Of a stretch of 38,441 nt of DNA, positions 15,637 to 25,500 are shown in pieces. The DNA is from Candidatus Melainabacteria bacterium (lineage in GTDB: Bacteria; Cyanobacteriota; Vampirovibrionia; Caenarcaniphilales; Caenarcanaceae). Numbering within the stretch: position 1 is the first letter of the stretch; each line of letters opens with the position of its first letter. Both the position numbers and the translations under genes were made by a program. The stretch lies in NCBI GenBank assembly GCA_005110395.1, contig DUDU01000015.1:1-38441 (forward strand), written 5' to 3'. A model generated the notes under the pieces. That model saw only the letters and a list, made by a program, of their open reading frames with translations, was not told the DNA's origin and did not search any database.

Positions 15637-16434
15637 TCAGTGAGCGGTAGCATGGGCACCTTCATGATGTTTATCTTCTGGACTTGGCGCATGAGAAACC
15701 GCAATTGCAATATAGACGGTTGTTAGCATAGAGAAAATAAAAGCTTGCAAAATACCAATGCAGAATTCAAAACCCAAGATCAAAACTGGCAATAAGAAAG
15801 GTACCAATTTAACAAGTGCAACGGTTAAAGCTTCACCAGCAAAGGTATTAGCAAAAAGTCGCAAGGAAAGAGTTAATGGCCTAAGTATTAAATCTAACCA
15901 TTCAATCAGTCCAACTGGATTAAATGAGATTTTGCCGTGATGATAACCAAGACCAAAATATGGAGCAATATAAGAAAAACCACCACTTGCAATACCAGCT
16001 AAAACGTAACCAAGGGTTGAAATTACTGCAAATCCAGCTGTGATATTGAGATCTGAAGTGACTGAACTACCTTCCCATGGATGGCCATTATCGAGATGAG
16101 GCCACCAGCTATAAAAAAGTCCCAGTTTCCATGGGAAAAGCCCTATCCAGTAAGCAATTAAGATAAAAGTAAAAATAGATGAAATAAAAGAGACAAAAGT
16201 ATTTGGGTTCCAATTAATTTGTGATGAAATCTGTCCTTCCCAAAGATCGTGAATTGATTCAAAAATGAATTGACCAACTCCAACATTTTGCTTTTTGAGA
16301 GAGCTAGCGAACAAAACGGCTGAGAGCAAAATCAAAATCATTACAGCCCATGAAAAGAATAATGTATCTAAATTAATTGTGAGACCTAATAATTTGCTTT
16401 GAATATGCGGGGCCGCAGATGAATGATCGGTCAT
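15637..16434 (-). CDS. atpB: F-type ATP synthase subunit a
   Basis: Subunit a of the membrane Fo sector; forms the proton half-channels against the c-ring. 265 residues with five to six membrane helices. The essential arginine is Arg192 in LTLSLRLFANTFAGEAL, and the following helix and LQAFIFSMLTTVYIA match the C-terminal channel helices. The N-terminus and a short His-rich tail (HHEGAHATAH) are unremarkable. The gene lies 49 nt after ftsY and 15 nt before the L7/L12-like gene. The other atp genes (c, b, delta, alpha, gamma), which normally follow directly, are absent from both sides, so subunit a is encoded apart from them. Confidence 0.95.
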   Translation of the reverse strand: MTDHSSAAPHIQSKLLGLTINLDTLFFSWAVMILILLSAVLFASSLKKQNVGVGQFIFESIHDLWEGQISSQINWNPNTFVSFISSIFTFILIAYWIGLFPWKLGLFYSWWPHLDNGHPWEGSSVTSDLNITAGFAVISTLGYVLAGIASGGFSYIAPYFGLGYHHGKISFNPVGLIEWLDLILRPLTLSLRLFANTFAGEALTVALVKLVPFLLPVLILGFEFCIGILQAFIFSMLTTVYIAIAVSHAPSPEDKHHEGAHATAH

Positions 16435-16483
16435 GTCAAAAAAAGTAAATTAGAAACTATGATTTTTCAAAATCTTAACATAA

Positions 16484-17428
16484 TCAGGTCGAGATTATTT
16501 CTCTCATAAAGCTCTCTGGGTCAAATGGAATTAATTCATTTAGCTTTTCGCCCGTTCCAATAAAGCAAATCGGAATTTTTAAATTATGGCAAATTGCAAA
16601 AACAATTCCACCTTTGGCCGTGCCATCAAATTTGGTAAGAATTATGCCAGTCAATTCAGTAGCCTCATTAAAAGCGACTGCTTGCCCATATCCATTTTGT
16701 CCTGTTGTTGCATCAATCACCAAATACCGCTGAATCAAGGTCTCAAGTTGTGTATGTTTGTCTAATACTTTTCCGAGTTTTGCCAATTCCTCCATCAATT
16801 CAGATTTACTCTGCAATCTGCCTGCGGTGTCCACAATCAAAATATCATAATTTTCGGTTTGCGCCCTTTGAATGGCTTCATACAAAACCGTATCAGCTCG
16901 TTTGCCAGATTGAATTGGATATAAATCAGCTCCAGCCCTTTCCGCCCATCTCTGCAATTGATCACCAGCCGCCGCTCTGAAAGTATCACAAGGAGCAATT
17001 AAAACTTTTTTACCTTCATTTATAAATCGATTTGCAAGCTTACCAATTGAAGTTGTTTTGCCAGCGCCATTCACTCCAACAATGAGAATAATTTCGGATA
17101 GACTTTCGTTGCTGATTTTCTTCTCTTCAGTCTGTAAAGGAGGATTTTTGAGAACATCTCGACAAATATCAGAAGTCAATTTTTGCGCTTTTGAAACAGT
17201 CAAAGAAGATTGTTCCTCTTTAAGCTTTTTAACGACATATTCGGCAAATTCAATTCCACAGTCAAGGCGTATGAGCTTCTCCTCAAGGTCAAAAAGATAT
17301 TCCTCATCAATTGGATTATTGTTCTCAATCTTTGCAATTTCAGTTTGGTCATTATTAGCTCTCTCATCGGAATCTTGTCCAGATCCAAATATTTGACCAA
17401 AAATTTTTTTAAAGAGATTCATAGACAA
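16484..17428 (-). CDS. ftsY: Signal recognition particle receptor FtsY
   Basis: SRP-receptor GTPase that docks ribosome-SRP complexes at the membrane. 314 residues: a short basic, amphipathic N-terminus (MNLFKKIFGQIFG) with an acidic stretch to about 50, a four-helix N domain (about 50-110), then the G domain with GVNGAGKTT (118-126), CDTFRAAAGDQL, DTAGR, TKFDGTAKGG and the closing GTGEKLNELIPFDPESF. The long acidic A domain of E. coli FtsY is absent, as in cyanobacteria and many bacteria. The first Met (17428) and the third-residue Met give nearly the same N-terminus. It is the first gene of the run with atpB. Confidence 0.96.
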   Translation of the reverse strand: MSMNLFKKIFGQIFGSGQDSDERANNDQTEIAKIENNNPIDEEYLFDLEEKLIRLDCGIEFAEYVVKKLKEEQSSLTVSKAQKLTSDICRDVLKNPPLQTEEKKISNESLSEIILIVGVNGAGKTTSIGKLANRFINEGKKVLIAPCDTFRAAAGDQLQRWAERAGADLYPIQSGKRADTVLYEAIQRAQTENYDILIVDTAGRLQSKSELMEELAKLGKVLDKHTQLETLIQRYLVIDATTGQNGYGQAVAFNEATELTGIILTKFDGTAKGGIVFAICHNLKIPICFIGTGEKLNELIPFDPESFMREIIST

Positions 17429-17915
17429 GAATTATTTCCTGAAAACCTTGAGAAGACAAGTGAATTAAGATTACAAGCTTATAAAGTCCAATAGGACAAC
17501 AGATTCATTGAATTTTGCAATATTTAAATCAAATTGAGGGCCATAGTTTTTATGATATCTATACTTTTCAAGGGAAAAACGCAATTGCCTCCACAGATCA
17601 CAAGATTTGATTGTTGTATATCTATTTCTTAAACTTCCAGGGTAGCGTGTGCATACAAATTTGTTCCTGTTCTTGCTTTTGAACATAAGTATTGAGTTCA
17701 TTTAAAAGCAAATAGATTTAAATGTTTACAACAAGTTTAGTCAATCGATGAATGGCTTTAATTCCATTTGAGCCTGGCTTCCCAGCAAGCTTTGTTGGTT
17801 TAACAAACCCATGGGGCGTAAATCTACATCTTATAAGGTGGGATTGAACTGTGCACAAATTTTTGTATAAAGCTTAATTGGTCATAAAACAAAAACCAAA
17901 TCTTATGTTCAAGGA
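17429..17915. other. Intergenic region with possible gene scraps
   Basis: 487 bases between the divergent ftsY and DprA-like genes. It holds a 76-codon minus-strand frame (17701-17471) and a 31-codon plus-strand frame from ATG 17752 to TGA 17847 (with GFPASFVGLTNPWGVN) that look protein-like but match nothing I know. Either could be a remnant. No promoter or RNA stands out. Confidence 0.3.
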
Positions 17916-18494
17916 ATGTTAATATTTCCCTCACAATATTTACAAGTTGACTTTAATATAAAACCAGCTGTGACAACTCACTTAATAAAGGGTGAAAGCA
18001 AGAGTGACACCTTGTCTCTTGACGAATTATCTAATGAGCTTCGAATGATTCAATCGGGGCAGAAGCGAATTTCGATTATAGGTACTCGCAATCTTTCAAT
18101 CACTCATCAACGCATTGTTGAAACAATTTCTTATGCTTTGGTTCAAGCCGAGAATACAGTTATTACAAGTGGTGGATCCAGTGGAGTAAATTTAGCAGCT
18201 ATTCAGGGAGCAATTAAACATTCTTCCGATTATCTTGAAGTGATTTTGCCTCAAACGATAGAGCAACAACCACAAGATATGAGACAGTGCCTCAAGGAAG
18301 TTAGATTAATTACTGAGCATCCCGAAAGGCTAGAAATGGACTTTGCAGAAGCCAGCAGACTTTGTTATAACGAAATCATTGATACGGCTCATCAGGTCAT
18401 ATGTTTTCTCTATCATGACAGTAAAACTCTTCTCAAAGCCCTTGATTACGCAAAAATAAATCACAAAATAGTTACAGCTTTTTATCTCGATTAG
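17916..18494 (+). CDS. DprA-like Rossmann-fold (SLOG) protein
   Basis: 192 residues resembling the short DprA/LOG-like proteins annotated in cyanobacteria as DNA recombination-mediator protein A. The Rossmann-like core has ISIIGTRNLS (52-61) and TSGGSSGVNLAAIQGAI (84-100), equivalent to the GxR and SGGAxGID motifs of DprA; the third conserved element (about 104-112) reads YLEVILPQT. The C-terminal half (NEIIDTAHQVICFLYHDS) is typical of the nucleotide-binding fold. It lacks DprA's N-terminal SAM domain and C-terminal winged helix, so a canonical transformation role is uncertain; nucleotide sensing is equally possible. ATG start with AAGGA immediately before it, too close to act as an SD. 48 nt upstream of the RNase D-like gene. 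Confidence 0.65.
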   Translation: MLIFPSQYLQVDFNIKPAVTTHLIKGESKSDTLSLDELSNELRMIQSGQKRISIIGTRNLSITHQRIVETISYALVQAENTVITSGGSSGVNLAAIQGAIKHSSDYLEVILPQTIEQQPQDMRQCLKEVRLITEHPERLEMDFAEASRLCYNEIIDTAHQVICFLYHDSKTLLKALDYAKINHKIVTAFYLD

Positions 18495-18542
18495 AGCTTT
18501 AATTTATTTTGGTTATTTACTTCTCGTTTTTAATTTTCATTT

Positions 18543-19208
18543 ATGGCAGCAGGATTTAATGGTTCTAAAGTAGTTATTTGTAAAGGTGATTTAACTCCTG
18601 AAAGATTAATCACTCATTTGAGCGCTTCTGGAGATGGCGGACACTTGGCAGTGGATTGCGAAATGATGGGACTAAAGCCACCAAGAGATAGATTGTGTTT
18701 AGTGCAAATGTGCGATGAAAATAAAAATGTTTCATTGGTTCAGATTCAATTAGGTCAACAAGAAGCGCCCAATCTCCAAAAATTGCTTGAAGCTGAAAAT
18801 GTAATTAAGCTTTTTCATTTTGGGAGAGCTGATTTGGCTTTCTTACGGTATCAATTGGGAATTATGGTCAATCCTGTCTTTTGCACCAAAATTGCCAGCA
18901 AACTTGCTAGAACTTATACCGAAAGACATGGACTTCGTGAACTAGCACGAGAATTATTGGGATTAGATTTAAATAAAAACCAACAGTCAAGTGATTGGGG
19001 GCGTGACACGCTTACTCAAGAACAAATTGAATATGCTTCTAATGATGTTTTGTTCTTGATTGAACTCAAAAAGATTCTAGAGAAAATACTTATTCGTGAA
19101 GGCCGCTTGGATCTTGCTCAAAAATGTTTTGAACAAATTCATTTAATGGTTGAATTAGACTTACTTGATTACAATTTTGTTTTTGAGCACAATACTCCTA
19201 AAGGTTGA
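18543..19208 (+). CDS. RNase D-like 3'-5' exonuclease (DEDDy)
   Basis: 221 residues comprising only the exonuclease domain. The DEDDy motifs are intact: Asp38 and Glu40 in LAVDCEMMGL, Asp97 in FHFGRADLAFL, and Tyr164/Asp168 in YASNDVLFL. CTKIASKLART and LGLDLNKNQQSSDWGRDTLT are also typical of RNase D. The C-terminal HRDC domains of E. coli RNase D are missing, as in the short cyanobacterial and proteobacterial forms. Probably trims RNA 3' ends in the cytosol. It follows the DprA-like gene on the same strand and may share its transcript. Confidence 0.85.
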   Translation: MAAGFNGSKVVICKGDLTPERLITHLSASGDGGHLAVDCEMMGLKPPRDRLCLVQMCDENKNVSLVQIQLGQQEAPNLQKLLEAENVIKLFHFGRADLAFLRYQLGIMVNPVFCTKIASKLARTYTERHGLRELARELLGLDLNKNQQSSDWGRDTLTQEQIEYASNDVLFLIELKKILEKILIREGRLDLAQKCFEQIHLMVELDLLDYNFVFEHNTPKG

Positions 19209-19339
19209 TTGAATTTAGGTGAAATACCTCCGAACGTCCTTAAAAGGGGGAGCTTATAAAATAAAGTGAATATTAAGATCAAAGAATTGAGAATCAACTA
19301 ATCAAAAATCCAGAATCAAAAATTCTAGAGGCGAAATAA

Positions 19340-20455
19340 ATGACTCAATCAAATTCACGGGATGAAGAAGAAGCTGCATCAGAAAATCAATCAGTTGCCA
19401 GAATGAATTCTGAACTCCCCCTTACAAGTAGTCTTCGTGAGACGGGAGCTTCAGGTCATTCTTGGTTGGGGGGTGAGACCAATGAAGCTCATAGCGAAGT
19501 TTCAGATATACCTAATAACTCTCATTATTCTCTTCTCTATGATGGGCAATGCGTTATTTGCAGATTCTTAGTTAAAGAATTTGTAAAGCCCTATGAAAAT
19601 GAAAACCTCCATGCAAGGCCTTTTCAGGATGCTCAAGCCGAAAAAGCATATCCTGATTCCGAATTAGAGCGATGCAAAAAAGAAATTTTATTAGTTGATG
19701 ACGGTCTTCAAAGACAAAAATTTTTAGGTGGAGTAGAAGCAATTACCAAGCTTTTGGAATTAATTAATCAACTGCCACTTCTTAGATTCTGGCTTTCAAT
19801 ACCTTTTCTCAAACCGATTAATCTTTTCTTTTATCGATTAATTGCTTGGCATCGATATACTTGGTTTGTGATTCCACCTTATTTGCGGTGTGCAGAGTGT
19901 GAATTGCAAATCCCATTGCTTTGGAATTCAGTATTTTTTGTTTTGTTTGGGTTGAGTAATTTGTGTCTGAGCGCTTTTACTATTCATATTTGGTTTCAGT
20001 CACTCAAAGAAGCAGGCAAGCACTTATTTGGAACGGTACATCAATCTATTTGGGCTTTGTCATTAGAATCACTTGGTATATGTTCTATCGTTGCTATTTT
20101 AGCTTGGAGCATTGCTTTTTCTTCATACAAAAAAGTTTTAGGCATAAATAAAATTGAAATATATAAACAAGCACTTTTGTTTTCTACTTTGCTTTCAGCT
20201 CTTACCTTGATTTTATTTTTTGTATTCCAGCCTCTAGCGATTTATATTGCTGAAAGAACTGATGCACTAAAAGTTAGCTTATTACTTTTTACATATACTG
20301 GTATTCATTCATTATGTCTGACTGCTGGACAACTTATTATATTCAAACGCTGGCAAGAAATAAATGTCTCTAACTGGAAATCTATACTCATACTTTTCTT
20401 TGATTTCCTTTTGCGTTCTATTACTCCTATTTTGATTTTGAATTATGCATTTTGA
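19340..20455 (+). CDS. DUF393 (DCC family) thiol-disulphide domain fused to a membrane domain
   Basis: 371 residues. The DUF393 part holds the hallmark DGQCVIC (68-74, Cys71 and Cys74) and LYxxxEA-type segments (KFLGGVEAI); these proteins are thioredoxin-fold-like, with function inferred. A second pair, C184 and C187 (YLRCAECELQ), follows. About five membrane helices then run from 194 to 368. Residues 1-60 are Ser/Glu/Asn-rich; within them, 19411-19480 has the look of an inserted palindromic repeat read in frame. Upstream AGAGG 8 nt before the ATG is a partial SD. The membrane half is not one I recognise; HTTM-like folds often pair with DUF393 but the sequence does not show that clearly. Confidence 0.75.
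   Translation: MTQSNSRDEEEAASENQSVARMNSELPLTSSLRETGASGHSWLGGETNEAHSEVSDIPNNSHYSLLYDGQCVICRFLVKEFVKPYENENLHARPFQDAQAEKAYPDSELERCKKEILLVDDGLQRQKFLGGVEAITKLLELINQLPLLRFWLSIPFLKPINLFFYRLIAWHRYTWFVIPPYLRCAECELQIPLLWNSVFFVLFGLSNLCLSAFTIHIWFQSLKEAGKHLFGTVHQSIWALSLESLGICSIVAILAWSIAFSSYKKVLGINKIEIYKQALLFSTLLSALTLILFFVFQPLAIYIAERTDALKVSLLLFTYTGIHSLCLTAGQLIIFKRWQEINVSNWKSILILFFDFLLRSITPILILNYAF
19411..19480. repeat. Palindromic repeat inside the DUF393 gene
   Basis: CTCCCCCTTAC...CAAG near 19415 and its partner near 19463-19476 (rc CTCACCCCCCAACCAAG) form imperfect inverted arms around a GTCT/AGAC hairpin (19431-19443). The G+C-rich arms stand out in this AT-rich gene and encode the non-conserved part before the DUF393 domain, with no frame disruption. 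Confidence 0.4.
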
Positions 20456-20618
20456 GTATTATAATCTTCATATACCTTCCCGTTTTAAGGCATGAGTATA
20501 TTTTGAATCCGTTATCAACTGTGTATAATTGCCTCCCTTTGGCTCTTAAGTTGAGCAGTTAAGAATCGATCAGCATTCATAACAAATTTTCCTATAAGCC
20601 ACAAATTTCAATTGCTTT

Positions 20619-22091
20619 CTATAAATCTAAGCTGGAAAACAATTCCTGATTTACGGCACTGGAATACCGATTTTCTCTCATCCGACTATAGATGGCTTCT
20701 TGTTCTTCCGAGTAGCTATTAATATCCACTAAATCAGGAATATTTTCATCTTCAAATGAATCACTAACAGAGTCAGTAATAGAGGTAATATCTTTTGGGG
20801 TTTTTCTGAAGTCAATTGACCCAAGTATTTGTCTAGCAAGTGAACGAAATTCTGCCGCTGCAACTGAAGCTGCATTCCCCTTTCTTTGTCTTTCCATTTG
20901 AAATATAGTAATTCCTTGCCCGGTACATTGAGCAACACAATTACGATTATGAATTATTTGATCAAATACTTTTAGTCCATATTGGTTTTTAATTTCTTGA
21001 ACAGGTTTAGTTACATTCACGGCAAGATCAACATTATTTCCAATCACACCTAGGATTTTGGTTCTATTCTTATTTCCTTGCAATAAGTGACTAAGTCCAT
21101 ATATAGAGAATGGTTTCAAATCACTTGGAACTAACATGTAATCACCAGCATTAATTGCTAATTCAAATGATAAATCCATGGAAGGAGGAGTATCAATGAA
21201 TATAAAATCATAAGACTCAGATTTGAGTGAATGAATGCATTCTTTGAGTATATACTCCTTTCGACTAAAACCAGAAAACTCACGTAAAGCCTGATATAAA
21301 TTTATGTTGGAAGGTATGAGATCAATGCCATTACCATTTGCATTTTTCCATATAAGTTTGTCCAAAAAAGTTCTTGGATAGTCTTCAAAAAGATTTACTA
21401 TATTTCGCTCTTGTGTATTAGGTGGGTATACTCCTAGTCCAAAAGTACTATTAGCTTGAGCATCCAAATCAATTAATAAAACTTTGTATCCATATTCTTG
21501 AAGAGCAGCAGCTAAATTGATACTCAATGTAGTTTTTCCGACACCACCTTTATTATTGTAGATTGTAATAACTTGTGCCTTCTTTGATTTATCAATGTTA
21601 TCTACAAATAAATCTTTGTCTAGCAAATGAGATATTTGATCTAAGGTTGATCCACTTCTAATGTTTTTGAATTCTGCAACTTTAGAGAATTTTCCTTCTA
21701 ATGAATACTCATAAATAATTAATTCGGCTCCATTTGTCAAAATTCCATAACGAGCTTTGCGCATAAAGCCTTGTTTGAAGCAATATTCGATTTTATTGCT
21801 ATATAAAGCTAAATTGGATTTTGGCGGTTTAACTTCAATAAAGAAATAAGGTTCAAAAGAATCTACCTTTGAATTACCAATTAAAAAATCAAGAATATTT
21901 TCGCTACGTTCATATTCTTGTCTCCAATCTTCGGGAGAATAACCCAAATACTGCAGCAACGGCGCTATGAATTTGGTTTTAATATCTCCTTCAGAAAAGC
22001 ATTCGGCTACATCTAATTGAATCTGCCAAAAACTTTTCATTTCTAATTTGTCATCTAAGTTATGCATATTCATTGTTCTTTCAAAAAACAC
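20619..22091 (-). CDS. Fusion of HsdR-N-like nuclease domain and ParA ATPase
   Basis: 490 residues, two domains. Residues 30-165 resemble the N-terminal domain of type I restriction R subunits: DIKTKFIAPLLQYLGYSPEDW, then ILDFLIG (Asp68), FFIEVKPPK (Glu86, Lys88 of the D/ExK site) and RYGILTNGAELIIYE. Residues 173-440 are a ParA/MinD-type ATPase: NNKGGVGKTT (179-188, deviant Walker A), LLIDLDAQANSTFGLG, DFIFIDTPPS and a long segment with GNNVDLAVNVTKPVQEIK. The C-terminus is acidic and unstructured. No ParB, parS-like cluster or helicase/methylase gene is adjacent, so it is not an ordinary partition or restriction locus. Start could also be M7 or M9. A role in DNA defence or mobile-element control is inference. 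A MITE-like repeat lies just upstream. Confidence 0.85.
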   Translation of the reverse strand: MFFERTMNMHNLDDKLEMKSFWQIQLDVAECFSEGDIKTKFIAPLLQYLGYSPEDWRQEYERSENILDFLIGNSKVDSFEPYFFIEVKPPKSNLALYSNKIEYCFKQGFMRKARYGILTNGAELIIYEYSLEGKFSKVAEFKNIRSGSTLDQISHLLDKDLFVDNIDKSKKAQVITIYNNKGGVGKTTLSINLAAALQEYGYKVLLIDLDAQANSTFGLGVYPPNTQERNIVNLFEDYPRTFLDKLIWKNANGNGIDLIPSNINLYQALREFSGFSRKEYILKECIHSLKSESYDFIFIDTPPSMDLSFELAINAGDYMLVPSDLKPFSIYGLSHLLQGNKNRTKILGVIGNNVDLAVNVTKPVQEIKNQYGLKVFDQIIHNRNCVAQCTGQGITIFQMERQRKGNAASVAAAEFRSLARQILGSIDFRKTPKDITSITDSVSDSFEDENIPDLVDINSYSEEQEAIYSRMRENRYSSAVNQELFSSLDL

Positions 22092-22142
22092 TATTAACTG
22101 TGTCTATCAATTAAATTTGTCTTTATTTCTTGGTTTGGTTGC

Positions 22143-22302
22143 TTAACTCACCTTACGCAAAAAATATTTCCTGCTTATTGGGGTAGTTTCTGAGACGAGC
22201 TCAGCATGACAAGGTTGAGCTTTTTTGTCATTCCGTCCTGGATTCATTTTAGGATTGTTTCGGAAACCAAATAAAATCATGCGACTTGCATAACGTAAGT
22301 TA
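22143..22302. repeat. MITE-like dispersed repeat, copy B
   Basis: The left end TTAACTCACCTTACGCAA (22143-22160) is the inverse of the right end TTGCATAACGTAAGTTA (22286-22302) with about 14 of 17 positions matching. The interior differs from copies A and C but has its own ATGACAA/TTGTCAT hairpin. It occupies most of the 22092-22501 spacer between the divergent genes. No target duplication is obvious. Confidence 0.6.
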
Positions 22303-22501
22303 TTTGAATTAGTTTCTTACTTAATAGCTTTCCCTAATTTGCTGAGGGTTAACTCTTATTTATCTATAAAAAGAATAAATTTTTGTTCAAAAAGTAATTC
22401 TCAACTTTTGGCGGGTACAAAGAAAACAGTAATTGAAAAAGAAATTTCCACTTTTGCAAAAGTTCCTAAACAAAAATTTCAGATAAAAGAGAAACCCATC
22501 C

Positions 22502-25500
22502 ATGATTACAAATGGCATAAAAAGCATCAGAAACACTAAAGGTAGCAGTGGTGTACCAGTTCACATACCTATTCTGACTTTCCTTTACACAATTGTGTTT
22601 TTGCTGATGGTCGAATTTGTGATGTTATTTTGGTTGCAATCATCACTGAATACCGCGGCTAGAGCTATTGCTTTAAAGGCCGCAACCAATACTGCAATTC
22701 CTCTAAGAGATGGAGCAAATGCAGGAGTAAAGGAACGCTGTATAGCAGCAGCCGAGTCAGTGCCAATAATGCCGCCAGGTTATCCACAAAAAGTAAAAGA
22801 TGATTATATTGCCGCAGTTAAGGGTAGTCAATCTGGGACAACCATTGAAACATTAGTAGAGATTGTTAGTAAAAATAAGCCATCCACAAATACGGATTAT
22901 CTTAGGGGCAAATTAGCAGAAGGGCCTGCAGCTGCTCTAAGACCAGGTAGTTTTTTCAATGGAACAAATTCCAGCAATGTTTTAGGCTATGGTACATGCA
23001 GAGCTTTTACTGATAGAGCTGATATGACTTCAGCTGGAACAAATCAGGTTATGTTTTATACCGTTGTTCACAATGCTGGTGCATGGCCTGTTTTTCTAAA
23101 AGGCTTTTTTAATTTAGTCCAAAGAATGGGGGGAGGTGTAGCTTCAAACAATTTTGGATTAGCATATCTAGAAGGTAGGGGTTCTGCTCCTGCAAGTTCA
23201 ATTGATGCTCAAGGAAGCTTTCCTCTAAACAGAGCTCTCAATTCAGCTGGTGTGAGACCTTTTATAACTTGTAATGATGACCAGTGTGATTATGATGGTG
23301 GTGTTGCCCAAACTAGCTTGCTAAAAGGTATCAACGCTAATGGGACAGTAACAGATCCTAAAGAAGTTTGTAATCCTAGCACTGCCAACTATGGTGATCA
23401 TATCAATAGACCAATTCCCAGCACCATTTATGCAGGAAGCGCAAAAGATGTTTATACAATAGATCAATGGCCAGCCAATAGAGGCAGACTGTGTAAAGAT
23501 GACCTATGCGAGGGACCATGTCCTTACAAAACCCCTGAGGAAAGAGAGCCAGGTTTTTCCTCATATTGTCAAGCAAAGTCAAAGAGACCAGCAGGACTTG
23601 AGTCAATTACCAATTGTGGTTATATAGATCCGCTGATTTTAGTTGGTTTAAGATATGCATGCAAAGCTACATTCACTTATGATGGACAAGCCAGTGTTGA
23701 AGGAGCTGGAGATGGAAGTGATGGACAGGGAGTTCCTTTCGCTGCTCTTGGACGTTGCGATCATTATTTTGAAGTTAGTACATGCAAAAAAGACAATATA
23801 CCTTTACCAAAAGTGGCTGGTGACGTAACAGATTTAGATGGTTCAGGTAAGGGAATAATCATCCGCAAAGATGGCAGTTGCCATAAAAATAAAGTTGTTT
23901 GCAAAACCACAGCCAGACCAATTGAACAATGGAAAGGTCCATTTGGTGGCGATATATTCGGTGGAGAAGCCAAATGGCAAAATGCTGAAGAATTTCATAA
24001 CAAGATAAAAGAAGCATACAATGAGAGTGATGGAGGTACTAATCCAGGAGATAAAAGGCTCGCAACAGCCTTGGACCAAATAATCCCTTACAATCAAGTT
24101 TGTGATATTTGCAATCCAGGAAGTCCTAAATGCGGATTTTTCGGTAGCTGCAAAGATCAAGATTCAAATATTCAGGAAGCACGCGTAAGCCTTAGAGGTC
24201 AGTGGTGGACTAATACTTCATATACTGAGCTCAACCCAATGTATTTTAATGTTGAATGTAAGTATCGCCGTGATTGCCAAGAATCTCATTGTTGTAAGAG
24301 TGTCAAGCCATCAGAGTTAGAAAGTTATTGCCGTAACGATAGAGAAGTAACAGTTTCCGAAGAAACTAAAACATGTAAGTATGGCAAGAAGTGGTTCACC
24401 GTAACTTGGAAATTTGGTGGTGTACCAAATAGAAATGGAGCGCAACATACACATTATTCACTTCCCAGAGAGGGAGATTTTCCAGCCTGTTCTACTAGAG
24501 CACTTAATTCTCCCCAATTTGGACGAAATGCCGGTGAATGCTGCACTGTTGGGGTTGTAGGGATGACAGGAGATGGAGTAGGTGTATGCATATTGGAAAA
24601 GCCTACTCTGGGGTTGTCAAATATGAAACCAGCTAAATCATGTATGGGGTGTGTTGGTCCAGGCTGTAAAAGATGTATTAAAGACGGCCCTAAAAAAGTT
24701 TGTCCTTGTATTGGCCCAAGCTGTCCAACAACACCAACAACACCTACAATTCCTGTTTGTCAACCACCTAATTGTCCTTGTATTGGCCCACACTGTACAC
24801 CAACTACTCCAACTACTCCATCAACTCCATCAACTCCATCAACTCCATCAACCCCATCAACTCCATCAACACCAACTACTCCAACAACACCAACTACACC
24901 AACTACACCAACTACTCCAACAACTTGGATTGTTCCTATATGCTTAAAACCACCTTGCTTTATAGTAGGTCCTGGTACTGGCAAAATATGTGATAAGTGG
25001 AATTGTTTCATAACACCAACTATACCAACTATAACAACGACTCCAATAACACCAACTACCCCCCCGTGCAACTGCCCTCCAGCCCCATCAAGCTGCCCAC
25101 CCGGTCAAACCTTGAAGCCTACTAATAATCCTCAGCCAGGATGTCAACCATGCCTAGAATGCAAACCTAACAACGGCAAATGTGTAGAGAATTGTGACAA
25201 GTACTATAGTCCGCTTGCGCTTAGCTTAAATGGAACCGATCTAATCAAATCAGATAAATTGGTTGAATTTACTCTCAATCCAAATGAGAAGAATACAAAA
25301 TCAAAATGGATTAAATTTGGCAAAGATCAAGGTTTCCTTGCAGCTGACTTTAACAAAAATGGCAAAATCGATGATGGAGGTGAATTGTTTGGTGAATTTA
25401 CTAACTTCAATTCCAAGCACAAGAAAGGTAAGTATCATCAATACGAAAATGCTTATCTTGCACTTGCTGATTATGCTGATAAAAACAAAGATGGCGTAAT

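Noticed and set aside
17820..17860. tRNA-like T-loop (GGGATTGAACT).
   Set aside because: No acceptor stem, anticodon arm or D-arm can be drawn around it. I found no tRNA anywhere in the window.
19340..20455. Vitamin-K-dependent gamma-carboxylase (HTTM) domain after DUF393.
   Set aside because: The membrane part lacks the FYTDxG and NGGDxxLRLLLF-type landmarks seen at 28177-28522, so I left it as an unassigned membrane domain.
22339..22539. 66-codon plus-strand frame before the large surface protein.
   Set aside because: TTG start, low-complexity Lys-rich composition, overlaps the start of the large gene in another frame; nothing supports translation.
24727..24925. CRISPR-like array.
   Set aside because: The unit is 9 bp with no spacers and is read in frame as Pro-Ser-Thr; it is a coding microsatellite.
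24760..25071. Antisense frame with Val-Gly-Val repeats across the Pro/Thr repeat.
   Set aside because: It is the mirror of the coding repeat; a long open frame on the other strand is expected from the repeat itself.
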